Below the pieces are notes generated by a model. That model ran no database searches, was not told the origin of the DNA, and was given only the letters and a program-made list of their open reading frames with translations. This document shows, piece after piece, positions 9,155 to 18,137 of a stretch of 64,000 bases of DNA. The position numbers were made by a program, and so were the translations under genes. Each line of letters begins with the position of its first letter. Position 1 is the first letter of the stretch. The stretch comes from Alteromonas sp. MMG017 (GTDB taxonomy: Bacteria; Pseudomonadota; Gammaproteobacteria; Enterobacterales; Alteromonadaceae), in assembly GCF_018100795.1 (NCBI RefSeq), contig NZ_JAGJDY010000009.1, positions 186,001 through 250,000 of the forward strand, in the 5' to 3' direction.

Positions 9155-10834
9155 ATGCAGTTGAAGTTGTTTGTTTTGTCACCCGTTTTATTAGCGTTAG
9201 GGCTAAGTGGGTGTCAAATCACCGAAGAACAAATACAAGAAGACGTAGTGAATGTGCAAAATGTTGAAGGCTCAACTGAACCTTGCAGCACATTACACGA
9301 AACGCCCGAAGCAATTGAAGACTGTGAAATAGCGCGCGATGGCGTTATTGATGTAGTGCACCCTAAAGATAATTTGCTGTCGGAAGCCGAAGAGCTTATT
9401 GATGATCCGGCAGTAGAAACCGAAGCCATTATTACCAATGTATGGCAGCGAGTAAGCGATGGGCTTAATTTACATATTCCCGATGATCGCCGCGTTGATG
9501 TGCAAAAAAACTGGTATCTAAAGCATCCAGAGTACATGAAACGTGTGGTTACTCGCGCGAAACCTTTTCTTTACTACATTGTAGATGAAATTGAAAAGCG
9601 CGATATGCCAATGGAATTGGTGTTATTGCCTATTGTTGAAAGTGCCTTCGATCCGTTCGCTTATTCTCATGGCCGAGCGGCTGGCATGTGGCAATTTATT
9701 CCGGGTACAGGCAAGCGCTTCGGTATGGATCAAACATGGTGGTACGACGGCCGCCGTGACGTTATAGCCTCTACCAAAGGTGCTTTAGACTACCTAACCT
9801 ATTTGTCGAACATGTTCGATGGCGACTGGTTGCACGCGCTGGCGGCATACAACAGTGGCGAAGGTCGTGTTTCAAAAGCGATTAGAGCAAATAAAAAAGC
9901 CGGTAAGCCCACCGATTTTTGGTCGTTAAACTTACCCCGCGAGACTCGCGCATATGTGCCAAAATTATTAGCCTTGGCCGACATTTTAAAACACCGTGAT
10001 GAATATGCCTTTGCGTGGCCTGAAGTAGAGAACGTAGCTGTCATCGAAGTAGTAGATATTGGCTCTCAAGTCGATTTAGCGTTCGCTGCCGACCTTGCAG
10101 GTATGACACTTAAGGAATTGCATGCGTTAAACCCAGGCTTTAACCGCTGGGCTACTGCACCGGAAGGCCCACACCGGTTAGTTCTACCGCTAACAAAAGC
10201 CACAGCCTTTAGTGATGCGCTTGCAAAAATTGATCGCACCGATCGATTGAACTGGGTTCGCCATACGGTAAAACCTGGCGATAGCTTAGGGAAACTGGCG
10301 AATAAATATCACACCACAGTAAAAGTGATAAAACAGGTTAATGAGCTAGATTCTAACGTGATCCGTATTGGCCAACCCATCATGGTGCCAGTAGCATTGA
10401 AGGCTTTAGACAACTACGATTTATCACAAGGCGAACGTCTAGCCAGCGTCCAAAATAAAAAGCATGGCGCGTACAAAGTAACTCATACTATACGCTCGGG
10501 TGATACGTTATGGGATATTGCCCGTAAGTACGGTGTAACCACGAAAAAGTTAGCAAGCTGGAACAGTATGGCACCTGGTGACACGCTTCGTCTTGGTAAA
10601 AAATTAGTGGTTTGGCAAAAGAGTAATAGCAACGCAAAAAATGCAGACGCCATTACTAAGCGCGTGACCTATACGGTAAGAAATGGCGACTCACTGTCGC
10701 GTATTGCGAATAAATTCAATGTTAGCATCAGCAATATTGGCAAATGGAATAACATTAATACCTCGCGTTACTTACAGCCAGGCCAGAAGCTTAAGCTGTT
10801 TGTAGACGTTACTAGACTAAACAGCACAGGCTAA
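9155..10834 (+). CDS. mltD: Membrane-bound lytic murein transglycosylase D
   Basis: A 559-aa lipoprotein. The signal peptide ends at lipobox LSGC (Cys about 20). It is followed by an acidic linker, a family 1 lytic transglycosylase domain with catalytic-Glu context VESAFDPFAYSHGRAAG and MWQFIPGTGKRFGM, and AAYNSGEGRV. The C-terminus has three LysM peptidoglycan-binding modules at about 367-412, 445-487 and 506-552 (HTVKPGDSLGKLANKY, HTIRSGDTLWDIARKY, YTVRNGDSLSRIANKF). It cleaves the MurNAc-GlcNAc bond, forming 1,6-anhydroMurNAc, at the outer membrane. Downstream of gloB, as in E. coli. Confidence 0.96.
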   Translation: MQLKLFVLSPVLLALGLSGCQITEEQIQEDVVNVQNVEGSTEPCSTLHETPEAIEDCEIARDGVIDVVHPKDNLLSEAEELIDDPAVETEAIITNVWQRVSDGLNLHIPDDRRVDVQKNWYLKHPEYMKRVVTRAKPFLYYIVDEIEKRDMPMELVLLPIVESAFDPFAYSHGRAAGMWQFIPGTGKRFGMDQTWWYDGRRDVIASTKGALDYLTYLSNMFDGDWLHALAAYNSGEGRVSKAIRANKKAGKPTDFWSLNLPRETRAYVPKLLALADILKHRDEYAFAWPEVENVAVIEVVDIGSQVDLAFAADLAGMTLKELHALNPGFNRWATAPEGPHRLVLPLTKATAFSDALAKIDRTDRLNWVRHTVKPGDSLGKLANKYHTTVKVIKQVNELDSNVIRIGQPIMVPVALKALDNYDLSQGERLASVQNKKHGAYKVTHTIRSGDTLWDIARKYGVTTKKLASWNSMAPGDTLRLGKKLVVWQKSNSNAKNADAITKRVTYTVRNGDSLSRIANKFNVSISNIGKWNNINTSRYLQPGQKLKLFVDVTRLNSTG

Positions 10835-10853
10835 ACAGCACAGGATAAATGCA

Positions 10854-11867
10854 ATGTTAAGGATTAACCGGGATAATTTACGTAACAGTCATGAAACGCC
10901 CTGGTTAATCCTAGATTTAGTCATGCTAGGTATTTTATTTTTAAACCTAGCCTGGCTAATTTTCGATGCCCTGTACGCTACCGACTTTATCTATTCTCAA
11001 ATAGATGCCTTCTTTCCCGCATTAATTAACGCTTACGACCCCATTCACCACAACTTCTTGTTGGTTGATTTAGTCTTCATTGGCATTTTTCTTACTGAAT
11101 TTTGTTTTAGATGGATTGTCGCCATCGTTCGTAAAGAGCACCTACGCTGGTACTTTTTTCCTTTTCTACATTGGTACGATTTGGTGGGCCTAATCCCGCT
11201 TGGTGCTACACGCTTGTTCCGTTTTTTACGCATATTTTCAATTTTGCACCGATTGCACAAGTATCAAATAATTGATTTAAACCGCACCGCTATTTTTCGC
11301 TTCTTTGCTTTTTACTACGATGTGTTTGTAGAAGAACTCAGCGACAGAATTGTGGTGAAAGTGCTTAGCGATGCGCAAAAAGACATTGCTGCAGGCTCGC
11401 CCTTGGTTGATGAAATTACCGAACAAGTCCTTGCGCCACGACGCCCTGTTATCACTCAATGGATGGCTGGGGTTATTAATCACATCGGTCAATCGATAAG
11501 CAATGATGAACACGGTGAAGTAATACGCGAGCATGTTCGCAAAAGCGTTGGCAAAGCGGTGCGTGGAAACGCGCAAGTGTCTACCTTGAATTACTTGCCA
11601 GTTATCGGCAGAACCATCGAAAATACATTGGAAGAATCGGTAACCGATATTGTCACTATGTCATTAGTAAATTTACTGACTGATATAGACGCCCAGCGCA
11701 TCGACCATTTCATCTCTGTTGGTATGCACGATTACACCCCTACTGCAGACGCATTAGATAAAGAAGTATTACAGGTGGTAAATGAGTGCTTAGAATTGAT
11801 GAAAGGCCATATTGCGCAACAGCGCTGGAAATCTGAGCTAGCGAAGAAAGAGACCACCATGCCGTAA
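10854..11867 (+). CDS. Voltage-sensor-like membrane protein (ion transporter-like)
   Basis: A 337-aa protein whose N-terminal ~145 residues carry four hydrophobic segments arranged like an S1-S4 voltage-sensing module. The fourth, TRLFRFLRIFSILHRLHK, has basic residues at roughly three-residue spacing, as in channel S4 helices. No pore or selectivity-filter segment follows. The remaining ~190 residues are soluble and mainly helical, without a family I recognise. It starts 20 bp after mltD, so the two are probably cotranscribed. Similar proteins are often annotated as ion transporter; conduction is not supported by what I see. Confidence 0.6.
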   Translation: MLRINRDNLRNSHETPWLILDLVMLGILFLNLAWLIFDALYATDFIYSQIDAFFPALINAYDPIHHNFLLVDLVFIGIFLTEFCFRWIVAIVRKEHLRWYFFPFLHWYDLVGLIPLGATRLFRFLRIFSILHRLHKYQIIDLNRTAIFRFFAFYYDVFVEELSDRIVVKVLSDAQKDIAAGSPLVDEITEQVLAPRRPVITQWMAGVINHIGQSISNDEHGEVIREHVRKSVGKAVRGNAQVSTLNYLPVIGRTIENTLEESVTDIVTMSLVNLLTDIDAQRIDHFISVGMHDYTPTADALDKEVLQVVNECLELMKGHIAQQRWKSELAKKETTMP

Positions 11868-11942
11868 CAGCACTAGCAAGGGAAACGCCAATAAACAAAG
11901 CGTTGTAGATAAGTAAATTAATACCTCCACCCCTCAAAACTT

Positions 11943-11961
11943 AATGATAACTATTATCATT
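11943..11961 (+). promoter_or_regulatory. Fur box upstream of the siderophore receptor
   Basis: AATGATAACTATTATCATT is a near-perfect inverted repeat matching the Fur 7-1-7 consensus TGATAATnATTATCA at all but one position. It lies about 70 bp before the receptor start, so iron-dependent repression is very likely. Confidence 0.85.
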
Positions 11962-12030
11962 TCAATACTCATATGGTAGACTTATGGCTAATAACAATGG
12001 TTGTTAGTCTTACATTTTGAGGAAATAAGA

Positions 12031-14166
12031 ATGTCGAACGGTCGTAAAGGATGGTTTTACCCTTCCTTAACCGCATTAGCAATAGCGGTAGCTACCTCTC
12101 CAGTTGCACAAGAGCAAGAAGATGAAAGCCTTGAGCACATTGAAGTAAATCCTATGCAGTCGTACAGAAGTACCGCTACCAAGTCTTCTTTGCGCCCTAT
12201 TGATTCGCCGGTTAGCATTAGTGTTATCGACCAAGAGCTTTTACAGTTACGCCAAGCACAAACCGTGTCAGAAGCCCTACGCTATAGTTCCGGCGTAACA
12301 ACTGAAAGCCGACCCACAATCACTATCTTTGACCAATTTACCATTCGCGGTTTCGATACCTACCAAACCTTTTATGATGGTTTACCGCTTCTAAGTAACA
12401 ACAGTTGGAACCTTTATCCTCAAGTGGATGCTTTCGCTACAGAATCATTAGAGATTCTGAAAGGCCCTGCGTCATCGCTTTATGGCTTGGTTCCCCCGGG
12501 CGGTATGGTGAATCAAGTGGCCAAATACCCTAAAGACGAAGACGAAACCTTGGTTCGCGCAGCTGTAGGTTCTGATAACTTATTCGAACTTGGTGTAGAT
12601 ACCACAGGTCAACTGACTGATAACGCGCGCTATCGCATTGTAGCGTTAGGAAGAAAACAAGATGGCTTTCAAGACACTACTGAAAATGAACGCTATACTA
12701 TTGCGCCTTCTGTCACCGTAGATATTACCAAGAACACAGAACTTACGCTGTCTGCGTATTATCAAGATGACCCTGAAATGGTCCCCTCTACCCCACTTCC
12801 TGGTATAGGTACACTCTACGAAGCGCCTTATGGAAAGCTTGATGCTAGCGTTTATGCGGGTGATGAGAATTGGAACCGTTATTCTCGTGAAGTACTTATG
12901 CTTGGTTATAAGTTAAATCATGAATTCAATAACAATTGGTCGGTTTTACAGAAGTTTCGCTATACCGATGCCGATGCACTACAGCAAAACTCTTATCATT
13001 CAAGCGAACCACCAACGGATGGTATTTACTTAACCCGCTCCGCCTACCTCACCGATGAAGAAATCGATGGTGTCACTGTCGATACCCAAGTAGCTGGGTT
13101 TGTACAAACCGGTGATGTGGCACACAACCTATTGTTTGGTGTGGATTATCAAAATTCAGACTCTACCGTAGCGTATCGCGATACGTTGACTACCGATACA
13201 CCAATACTCGATTTGAGCAATATTGATAACGATCTTTTCGATGTAAGTTCGCTTCCATTAGATTTTTATCAAGAAGACCACGTTATCGATATTGAGCAAA
13301 TCGGTTTCTATCTTCAAGACGAAATTCGCATCGATAACTTCACCTTCTTGTTAAATGGCCGCTACGACCAATTTGAAAGCACCGATGTGGCAGCCAATGA
13401 ATATGCTGGTTTTCCTTACGGCAGCACTACAGAAATTGACCAAAGTGAATTTTCAGGACGCGTTGCAGCCATGTACACCTTTGATTCAGGCTGGCGCATG
13501 TATGCAAATTACTCTGAGTCTTTCGAACCAGTATCAGGCACTGATTCAGTAACAGAAGCAGCCTTTAAACCAACTACCGCTGATCAAGTGGAAATCGGCA
13601 CTAAGTATATCAGCGGTAACGGCGCAACGACGTTTACAGGTGCTTACTTCGTACTGACAAAACAGAACGTTGTAGTAAATACATCTGACTTTGCCCAGTA
13701 CACACAAAATGGTGAAGTTGAGTCTAAAGGTATAGAGCTAGAACTTAATACTCGCGTTACTAACGCGCTTTCACTACAAGCAAACGCAACGTTTCTTGAT
13801 ATGGAAGTGACTGAAGATACATTAGACCCCGACGTGGTTGGTAAAACACCAGTATGGGTTGCTGAAGAAAGTGCCTCAGTTTGGGCAAACTACTTTTTCG
13901 ACGATGCATTAGACGGTCTGATGTTAGGTGCAGGAGTTCGTTATGTCGGCGAAACACAAGCTGACAAGTACAACTCTGATACCGTCCCTTCGTATACTTT
14001 GATTGATGCTGTTCTGTCTTACGACATGCCGCAATACGATTTGAAACTAACTGGCAGCGTAAGCAACCTTACTGACAAAGAATATGTAGGTGCTTGCTAC
14101 GACACCAACAACTGTTGGTATGGTGCACAGCGTAGATTTGAAATTGGTATTGAAAAGCGCTTTTAA
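12031..14166 (+). CDS. TonB-dependent siderophore receptor
   Basis: A 711-aa outer-membrane receptor of the ferric-siderophore class. It has a signal peptide (about 1-26), an N-terminal plug domain (SPVSISVIDQELLQLR, GFDTYQTFYDGLPL, ESLEILKGPASSLYG) and a beta-barrel. The barrel ends in the typical NLTDKEYVGACYDTNN-type motif and a terminal aromatic residue (KRF). It imports an iron-siderophore complex using TonB-ExbBD energy. The start is the ATG at 12031, behind GAGGAAATA; an in-frame TTG at 12001 is an unlikely start. No siderophore biosynthesis genes are nearby, so it probably serves xenosiderophore uptake. The ligand cannot be assigned. Confidence 0.92.
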   Translation: MSNGRKGWFYPSLTALAIAVATSPVAQEQEDESLEHIEVNPMQSYRSTATKSSLRPIDSPVSISVIDQELLQLRQAQTVSEALRYSSGVTTESRPTITIFDQFTIRGFDTYQTFYDGLPLLSNNSWNLYPQVDAFATESLEILKGPASSLYGLVPPGGMVNQVAKYPKDEDETLVRAAVGSDNLFELGVDTTGQLTDNARYRIVALGRKQDGFQDTTENERYTIAPSVTVDITKNTELTLSAYYQDDPEMVPSTPLPGIGTLYEAPYGKLDASVYAGDENWNRYSREVLMLGYKLNHEFNNNWSVLQKFRYTDADALQQNSYHSSEPPTDGIYLTRSAYLTDEEIDGVTVDTQVAGFVQTGDVAHNLLFGVDYQNSDSTVAYRDTLTTDTPILDLSNIDNDLFDVSSLPLDFYQEDHVIDIEQIGFYLQDEIRIDNFTFLLNGRYDQFESTDVAANEYAGFPYGSTTEIDQSEFSGRVAAMYTFDSGWRMYANYSESFEPVSGTDSVTEAAFKPTTADQVEIGTKYISGNGATTFTGAYFVLTKQNVVVNTSDFAQYTQNGEVESKGIELELNTRVTNALSLQANATFLDMEVTEDTLDPDVVGKTPVWVAEESASVWANYFFDDALDGLMLGAGVRYVGETQADKYNSDTVPSYTLIDAVLSYDMPQYDLKLTGSVSNLTDKEYVGACYDTNNCWYGAQRRFEIGIEKRF

Positions 14167-14184
14167 GCGAATTGCTGTTTGATC

Positions 14185-14226
14185 AAAAGGGCGTAGCTGA
14201 TGAACTTGGCTACGCCCTTTTTTGTT
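14185..14226 (+). terminator. Terminator of the siderophore receptor gene
   Basis: A 12-bp stem, AAAGGGCGTAGC and GCTACGCCCTTT, with a loop of about 11 nt, is followed by TTTTG on the plus strand just after the receptor stop. Confidence 0.9.
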
Positions 14227-14260
14227 TTTCTAGCCAAATTATAAAAACGGAGATAGGCAT

Positions 14261-14289
14261 AAAAAAGGCCAGCTAACGAGCTGACCTTT
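14261..14289 (-). terminator. Terminator of cysS
   Basis: Read on the minus strand, AAAGGTCAGCT and AGCTGGCCTTT pair around a CGTT loop and run into a T tract (complement of 14261-14266), directly after the cysS stop. Confidence 0.85.
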
Positions 14290-14312
14290 CAAGTAGATGT
14301 ATGCGTAAACGC

Positions 14313-15695
14313 CTAGCCTCTGCGCCAAGTCGTGCCTGCAGGTCCGTCTTCTAATACTATATTTTTAGCATTAAGCGCATCACGAGCAGCATCTGCGGCA
14401 GCCCAGTCTTTGGCAGCACGGGCATCGTTTCGCTGTTTTATCAGCGCTTCAATTTCTGCAGCTTCATCGTCGTTCTCACTGCCGCCTTTTAGGTAAGTAT
14501 CTGGGTCACTTTGCAGCATACCCAAAATGGCACCTAACCCTTTAAGCACGGCCGCTAGCTTACTGGCTTCTTTCGCATTGTCTTTGTTACGGTTAATCTC
14601 ACGTGCTACATCAAACAATACCGAAAATGCTTCTGGTACGTTTAAGTCGTCATCCATGGCAGCTTCAAAGCGCGCTAAATAACCACCGTAGCTAAGGTCA
14701 GTCGACTCATCAATTACCACACCTCGTAACGCAGTATATAAACGTTCTAATGCTGCTTTTGCTTGTGTAATGTTATCTTGCGAATAGCTCAACTGGCTAC
14801 GGTAATGTGCCGACATTAAGAAGAAACGTAAGGTTTCAGCATCGTGCTCTTGTAGCACATCACGAAGGGTAAAAAAGTTACCCAGTGATTTAGACATTTT
14901 TTCGTCGTCTACTTGCACCATACCGGCGTGCATCCACACGTTTACGTAAGGAGTGTCATATGCACAGCATGACTGCGCCACTTCGTTTTCATGGTGCGGA
15001 AACGTAAGATCAGAACCACCTCCATGAATATCGAAATGTGCACCTAAGTGCTTTTTGTTCATAGCAGAACATTCAATGTGCCAGCCAGGGCGACCTTCAC
15101 CCCACGGCGATTGCCAAGCAGGCTCGCCTGCTTTTGCTGGCTTCCACAATACAAAGTCTAATGGATCGTCTTTATCAGATGCTACTTCAACACGTGAACC
15201 CGATTGAAGTTGATCTAAGTCTTGCTTGCTCAATTTCCCATAATCAGGGAATTTACTAACGTCGAATAACACATCGCCGCTTGATGCTTGGTATGCAAAA
15301 CCTTTTTCCATCAATATTTTAATAATATCGATGATGTCATCCATATGACCGCTTACTGTTGGCTCTACATCTGGCTCAAGTAGATTGATAGCCGCAAAAT
15401 CTTCATGCATTTTACCAATAGTGCGCTTAGTTAACGCTTCAAAGGTTTCACCGTTTTCATTAGCGCGAGCAATGATTTTGTCGTCGATATCAGTGATATT
15501 ACGAACGTATTTCACATCGAAGCCTAGATGACGTAAGTATCGAACAAGTATGTCGAAACTAAGATAAGTGCGAGCATGCCCCATATGGCTTAGGTCGTAC
15601 ACGGTAATACCACACACATACAAGCCCACCTTCCCTTCTTGAAGCGGCACGAATTTCGCCTTGTCACGGGTACGGGTATTGTAAAGGTGTAGCAT
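14313..15695 (-). CDS. cysS: Cysteinyl-tRNA synthetase
   Basis: A 460-aa class I synthetase. The zinc and HIGH region is [17 protein letters not shown], and the zinc-ligand and active-site motif [13 protein letters not shown] is followed by [17 protein letters not shown]. The KMSKS motif is [10 protein letters not shown]. The start is placed at [12 protein letters not shown] (ATG at 15695), which aligns with the normal N-terminus (MLKIFNT in E. coli); an upstream in-frame start at 15728 would add 11 unsupported residues. It is divergent from ppiB, as in E. coli. Confidence 0.97.
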   Translation of the reverse strand: MLHLYNTRTRDKAKFVPLQEGKVGLYVCGITVYDLSHMGHARTYLSFDILVRYLRHLGFDVKYVRNITDIDDKIIARANENGETFEALTKRTIGKMHEDFAAINLLEPDVEPTVSGHMDDIIDIIKILMEKGFAYQASSGDVLFDVSKFPDYGKLSKQDLDQLQSGSRVEVASDKDDPLDFVLWKPAKAGEPAWQSPWGEGRPGWHIECSAMNKKHLGAHFDIHGGGSDLTFPHHENEVAQSCCAYDTPYVNVWMHAGMVQVDDEKMSKSLGNFFTLRDVLQEHDAETLRFFLMSAHYRSQLSYSQDNITQAKAALERLYTALRGVVIDESTDLSYGGYLARFEAAMDDDLNVPEAFSVLFDVAREINRNKDNAKEASKLAAVLKGLGAILGMLQSDPDTYLKGGSENDDEAAEIEALIKQRNDARAAKDWAAADAARDALNAKNIVLEDGPAGTTWRRG

Positions 15696-15856
15696 AAAGT
15701 GAATTCCTAAGTATAAAAATGGCCGCAAAGTTTAGCACTGTATGTCGGCAAATGGTAAGATTTTGCATTGCTTTTTAGCATCGCTACTTCCCCGCATGAC
15801 TGGTTATGCGTTAATATTACCGAGTATTTACTTATTTAAAGGCAGGACACGCACAA

Positions 15857-16348
15857 ATGGTTACTCTCAAAACAAACTTTGGTGATATCACCCTAGAATT
15901 ATTTGAAGACAAAGCCCCTAAAACGGTAGAAAACTTTTTAGCTTATGTTAAAGAAGGTTTCTACGATGACACTATTTTTCACCGCGTTATTGACGGTTTC
16001 ATGATTCAAGGTGGTGGTTTCACTGCTGACATGGATCAGAAAGACACGAAAGATACCATTGAAAATGAAGCAAACAACGGTGTTGCTAACGAGATTGGTA
16101 CAATTGCGATGGCGCGTACTAACGATCCGCATTCAGCAACGGCGCAGTTTTTCATTAACGTAGGCAATAACAGCTTCCTTAACCACACTAGCGAATCAGT
16201 GAATGGTTGGGGCTACTGTGCGTTTGGTAAAGTGACAGACGGTATGGACGTTGTTGAGAAGATCAAAAGCGTTAAGACTGGTTCAAGCGGCTATCATCAA
16301 GATGTGCCTGTGGAGCCAGTTGTTATTGAAAAAGCGGTGGTAGCCTAG
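15857..16348 (+). CDS. ppiB: Peptidyl-prolyl cis-trans isomerase B (cyclophilin)
   Basis: A 163-aa cytoplasmic cyclophilin without signal peptide. The active-site motifs are present: [13 protein letters not shown] with the catalytic Arg, [17 protein letters not shown], and FLNHT followed by GYCAFGKV. It catalyses proline isomerisation in protein folding. AGGCAGGA lies upstream of the ATG. It forms the conserved cysS-ppiB-lpxH neighbourhood. Confidence 0.96.
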   Translation: MVTLKTNFGDITLELFEDKAPKTVENFLAYVKEGFYDDTIFHRVIDGFMIQGGGFTADMDQKDTKDTIENEANNGVANEIGTIAMARTNDPHSATAQFFINVGNNSFLNHTSESVNGWGYCAFGKVTDGMDVVEKIKSVKTGSSGYHQDVPVEPVVIEKAVVA

Positions 16349-16404
16349 TTCTGTTAAGTGAGCATTTAAAACTCTAAACGCTCACTATCGCTACATCTTA
16401 AGTG

Positions 16405-16437
16405 AAGGCCGTATTAGTTTAACGCGGCCTCTTCTTT
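16405..16437 (+). terminator. Possible terminator of ppiB
   Basis: AGGCCG (16406-16411) and CGGCCT (16425-16430) can pair, followed by CTTCTTTT. The stem is short and the T run is interrupted, so this is a weak call. Confidence 0.45.
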
Positions 16438-16467
16438 TCGAAACGCCTTTCAAAGTTGTACATCTCT

Positions 16468-17193
16468 ATGTCATTTACTTACTTCATCGCCGATTTACAC
16501 CTAAGTGCAGACCGCCCAGACATCACCGCGTGCTTAATGCAGTTCTTAGAAAATGAAGCAAAAGAGGCAGATGCCCTTTATGTATTGGGCGATCTTTTTG
16601 AGGTTTGGATTGGCGATGATGATGTTACTCCGTTCAATACCGCTATTGCAGACGCGTTCAAATCCTTAAGCCAGCATATCCCTATTTACTTTATGCATGG
16701 CAACCGCGACTTTGCTATACGCGAAGGCTGGACTAACAAAGCCGGCATGACACTCATAAACGAACCCACCGTAATAGACTTATACGGGACACCCACACTT
16801 ATCACCCATGGCGATGAGCTTTGCACGAACGATGTGGCCTATCAAAAATTTAGAAAAAAATCGCGAGGTTGGTGGTGGCCAAGACTCATGCTGGCCTTGC
16901 CTTTATGGTATAGACGCCGTGTTGCACGAAATGGCCGCGCAGAAAGTAAAGAAAACCAAAAGCACCTTAAGCCAGACATTATGGATGTGACACCCACTGA
17001 AGTGGTGAAAGTAATGGAGCTACACAAAGTGCAGCGCTTAATTCATGGACACACACACCGACCCAATATTCACTCGCTGATAGCAAATGGTAAGCCAGCA
17101 ACCCGGATTGTTTTGGGTGACTGGTACGATCAAGGCAGTACATTGTGTGTGTCTAGCACAGATATTGCGTTACAAAGCCATAAATTTAAGTAA
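16468..17193 (+). CDS. lpxH: UDP-2,3-diacylglucosamine diphosphatase
   Basis: A 241-aa metallophosphoesterase of lipid A biosynthesis that hydrolyses UDP-2,3-diacylglucosamine to lipid X at the inner-membrane face. The di-metal motifs are in order: DLHL, GDLFEVWIGDDD, HGNRDFAI, THGDELCTND and HGHTHRP. The start is the ATG at 16468 (MSFTYFIADLHL), which gives the E. coli length (240 aa); the in-frame TTG at 16456 is rejected. Two stretches encoding Thr-Pro-Thr contain GACACCCAC (16789-16797 and 16987-16995), the same 9-mer as the window's repeat family, in positions where E. coli LpxH differs. Confidence 0.95.
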   Translation: MSFTYFIADLHLSADRPDITACLMQFLENEAKEADALYVLGDLFEVWIGDDDVTPFNTAIADAFKSLSQHIPIYFMHGNRDFAIREGWTNKAGMTLINEPTVIDLYGTPTLITHGDELCTNDVAYQKFRKKSRGWWWPRLMLALPLWYRRRVARNGRAESKENQKHLKPDIMDVTPTEVVKVMELHKVQRLIHGHTHRPNIHSLIANGKPATRIVLGDWYDQGSTLCVSSTDIALQSHKFK

Positions 17194-17499
17194 CTTCTTT
17201 TCAGCCTTCTTTAAAAAAGAGCTCAACAAAGCATTCCCCAATATTTCATCAGCATACACGTAGACGATGTTAGCTCGCGAATATAGCCCCCTTGCTTTAG
17301 TTCACTTACTAATCGGCAAAAAATTACCAGTTATTTCAGTAAATTTGTATGCTCACCAGATTACTAATTCCATTAAGTGCACCATAAAAAGCGCAACAGC
17401 CTATTCAAAAAACCGCTCTCCTTATTGTGGTTTTCAGTGGATATATAAACGGAATGTGATATAAAAAGGTTAATAAAAACATCATCAGGGACGGTGGAA
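17194..17499. other. 306-bp spacer before yqiJ
   Basis: No open gene of conviction, no strong hairpin and no repeat-family copy. It presumably contains the promoter of the yqiJ-yqiK pair; an AT-rich stretch near 17440-17465 (GGATATATAAACGGAATGTGATATAA, given here only as a location) could include the -10 region, but this is not decisive. Confidence 0.3.
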
Positions 17500-18120
17500 A
17501 TGTTAGACGTTTTGCTGAGTGACGCTAATTTTTGGTTTAGCATCGCGTTAGCCACAGTAGCTATTTTATTTATTATAGAAATTGTAGGACTTGTATTTGG
17601 CATAAGCATGGTTGGCTTGCTTGACGACATGCCTAACTCAAATATTGATGTAGAAAGTAGCTCTATTCTTAGTTTTGGCAGCTGGCTCAATTTAGATAGA
17701 GTACCACTGTTGATATGGCTTGTGGTGCTTCTAACCATTTTCGGTTTACTCGGGTTTGTGACTAATTTTGCCACCCAATCTATCGCTAACATCACCCTGC
17801 CCGTTTGGGTTTCTCTCCCTTTTGCCGTCGTTGTCGGTACCTTATTGACTTCGAAAGTGAGTGTAATAATTGCCGCTGTAATTCCAAAGTTTCAAACTTC
17901 TGCCATTCAAAGCGAAGACTTCATTGGTGCTGTAGCGCATATTACTATTGGCACCGCATCGAAGGGGAATCCTGCAGAAGCTAAATTTACCGATGATTAT
18001 TCACAGCCCCACTATGTTTTAGTCGAACCTTTCGAAGACAATGAACTCTTCAAGCAAGGTGAGCGCGTTATCCTTGTTAAGAAAACCACCAGCAGCTGGT
18101 TGGCCACCCGTTATCAATAA
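17500..18120 (+). CDS. yqiJ: YqiJ-like inner-membrane protein with NfeD-type OB fold
   Basis: A 206-aa protein with an N-terminal membrane segment (FWFSIALATVAILFIIEIVG), further hydrophobic segments around residues 68-120, and a C-terminal OB-fold-like domain. The latter contains the YqiJ pattern EDFIGAVAHITIGTASKGNPAEAKFTDD (approximate span) and HYVLVEPFEDNE. It pairs with the flotillin YqiK downstream (17 bp), the usual NfeD-SPFH partnership in membrane microdomains. I choose the ATG at 17500, about 9 nt after CAGGG, over the GTG at 17494. Confidence 0.85.
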   Translation: MLDVLLSDANFWFSIALATVAILFIIEIVGLVFGISMVGLLDDMPNSNIDVESSSILSFGSWLNLDRVPLLIWLVVLLTIFGLLGFVTNFATQSIANITLPVWVSLPFAVVVGTLLTSKVSVIIAAVIPKFQTSAIQSEDFIGAVAHITIGTASKGNPAEAKFTDDYSQPHYVLVEPFEDNELFKQGERVILVKKTTSSWLATRYQ

Positions 18121-18137
18121 TAAATAAGAGACTGAGT

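Noticed and set aside
9204..9214. GTGGGTGTC in mltD as a repeat-family copy
   Set aside because: It encodes the conserved lipobox Ser-Gly-Cys with no further similarity to the repeat.
12001..12030. TTG start for the siderophore receptor
   Set aside because: The ATG at 12031 has a good Shine-Dalgarno and gives a normal signal peptide; the TTG would add ten atypical residues.
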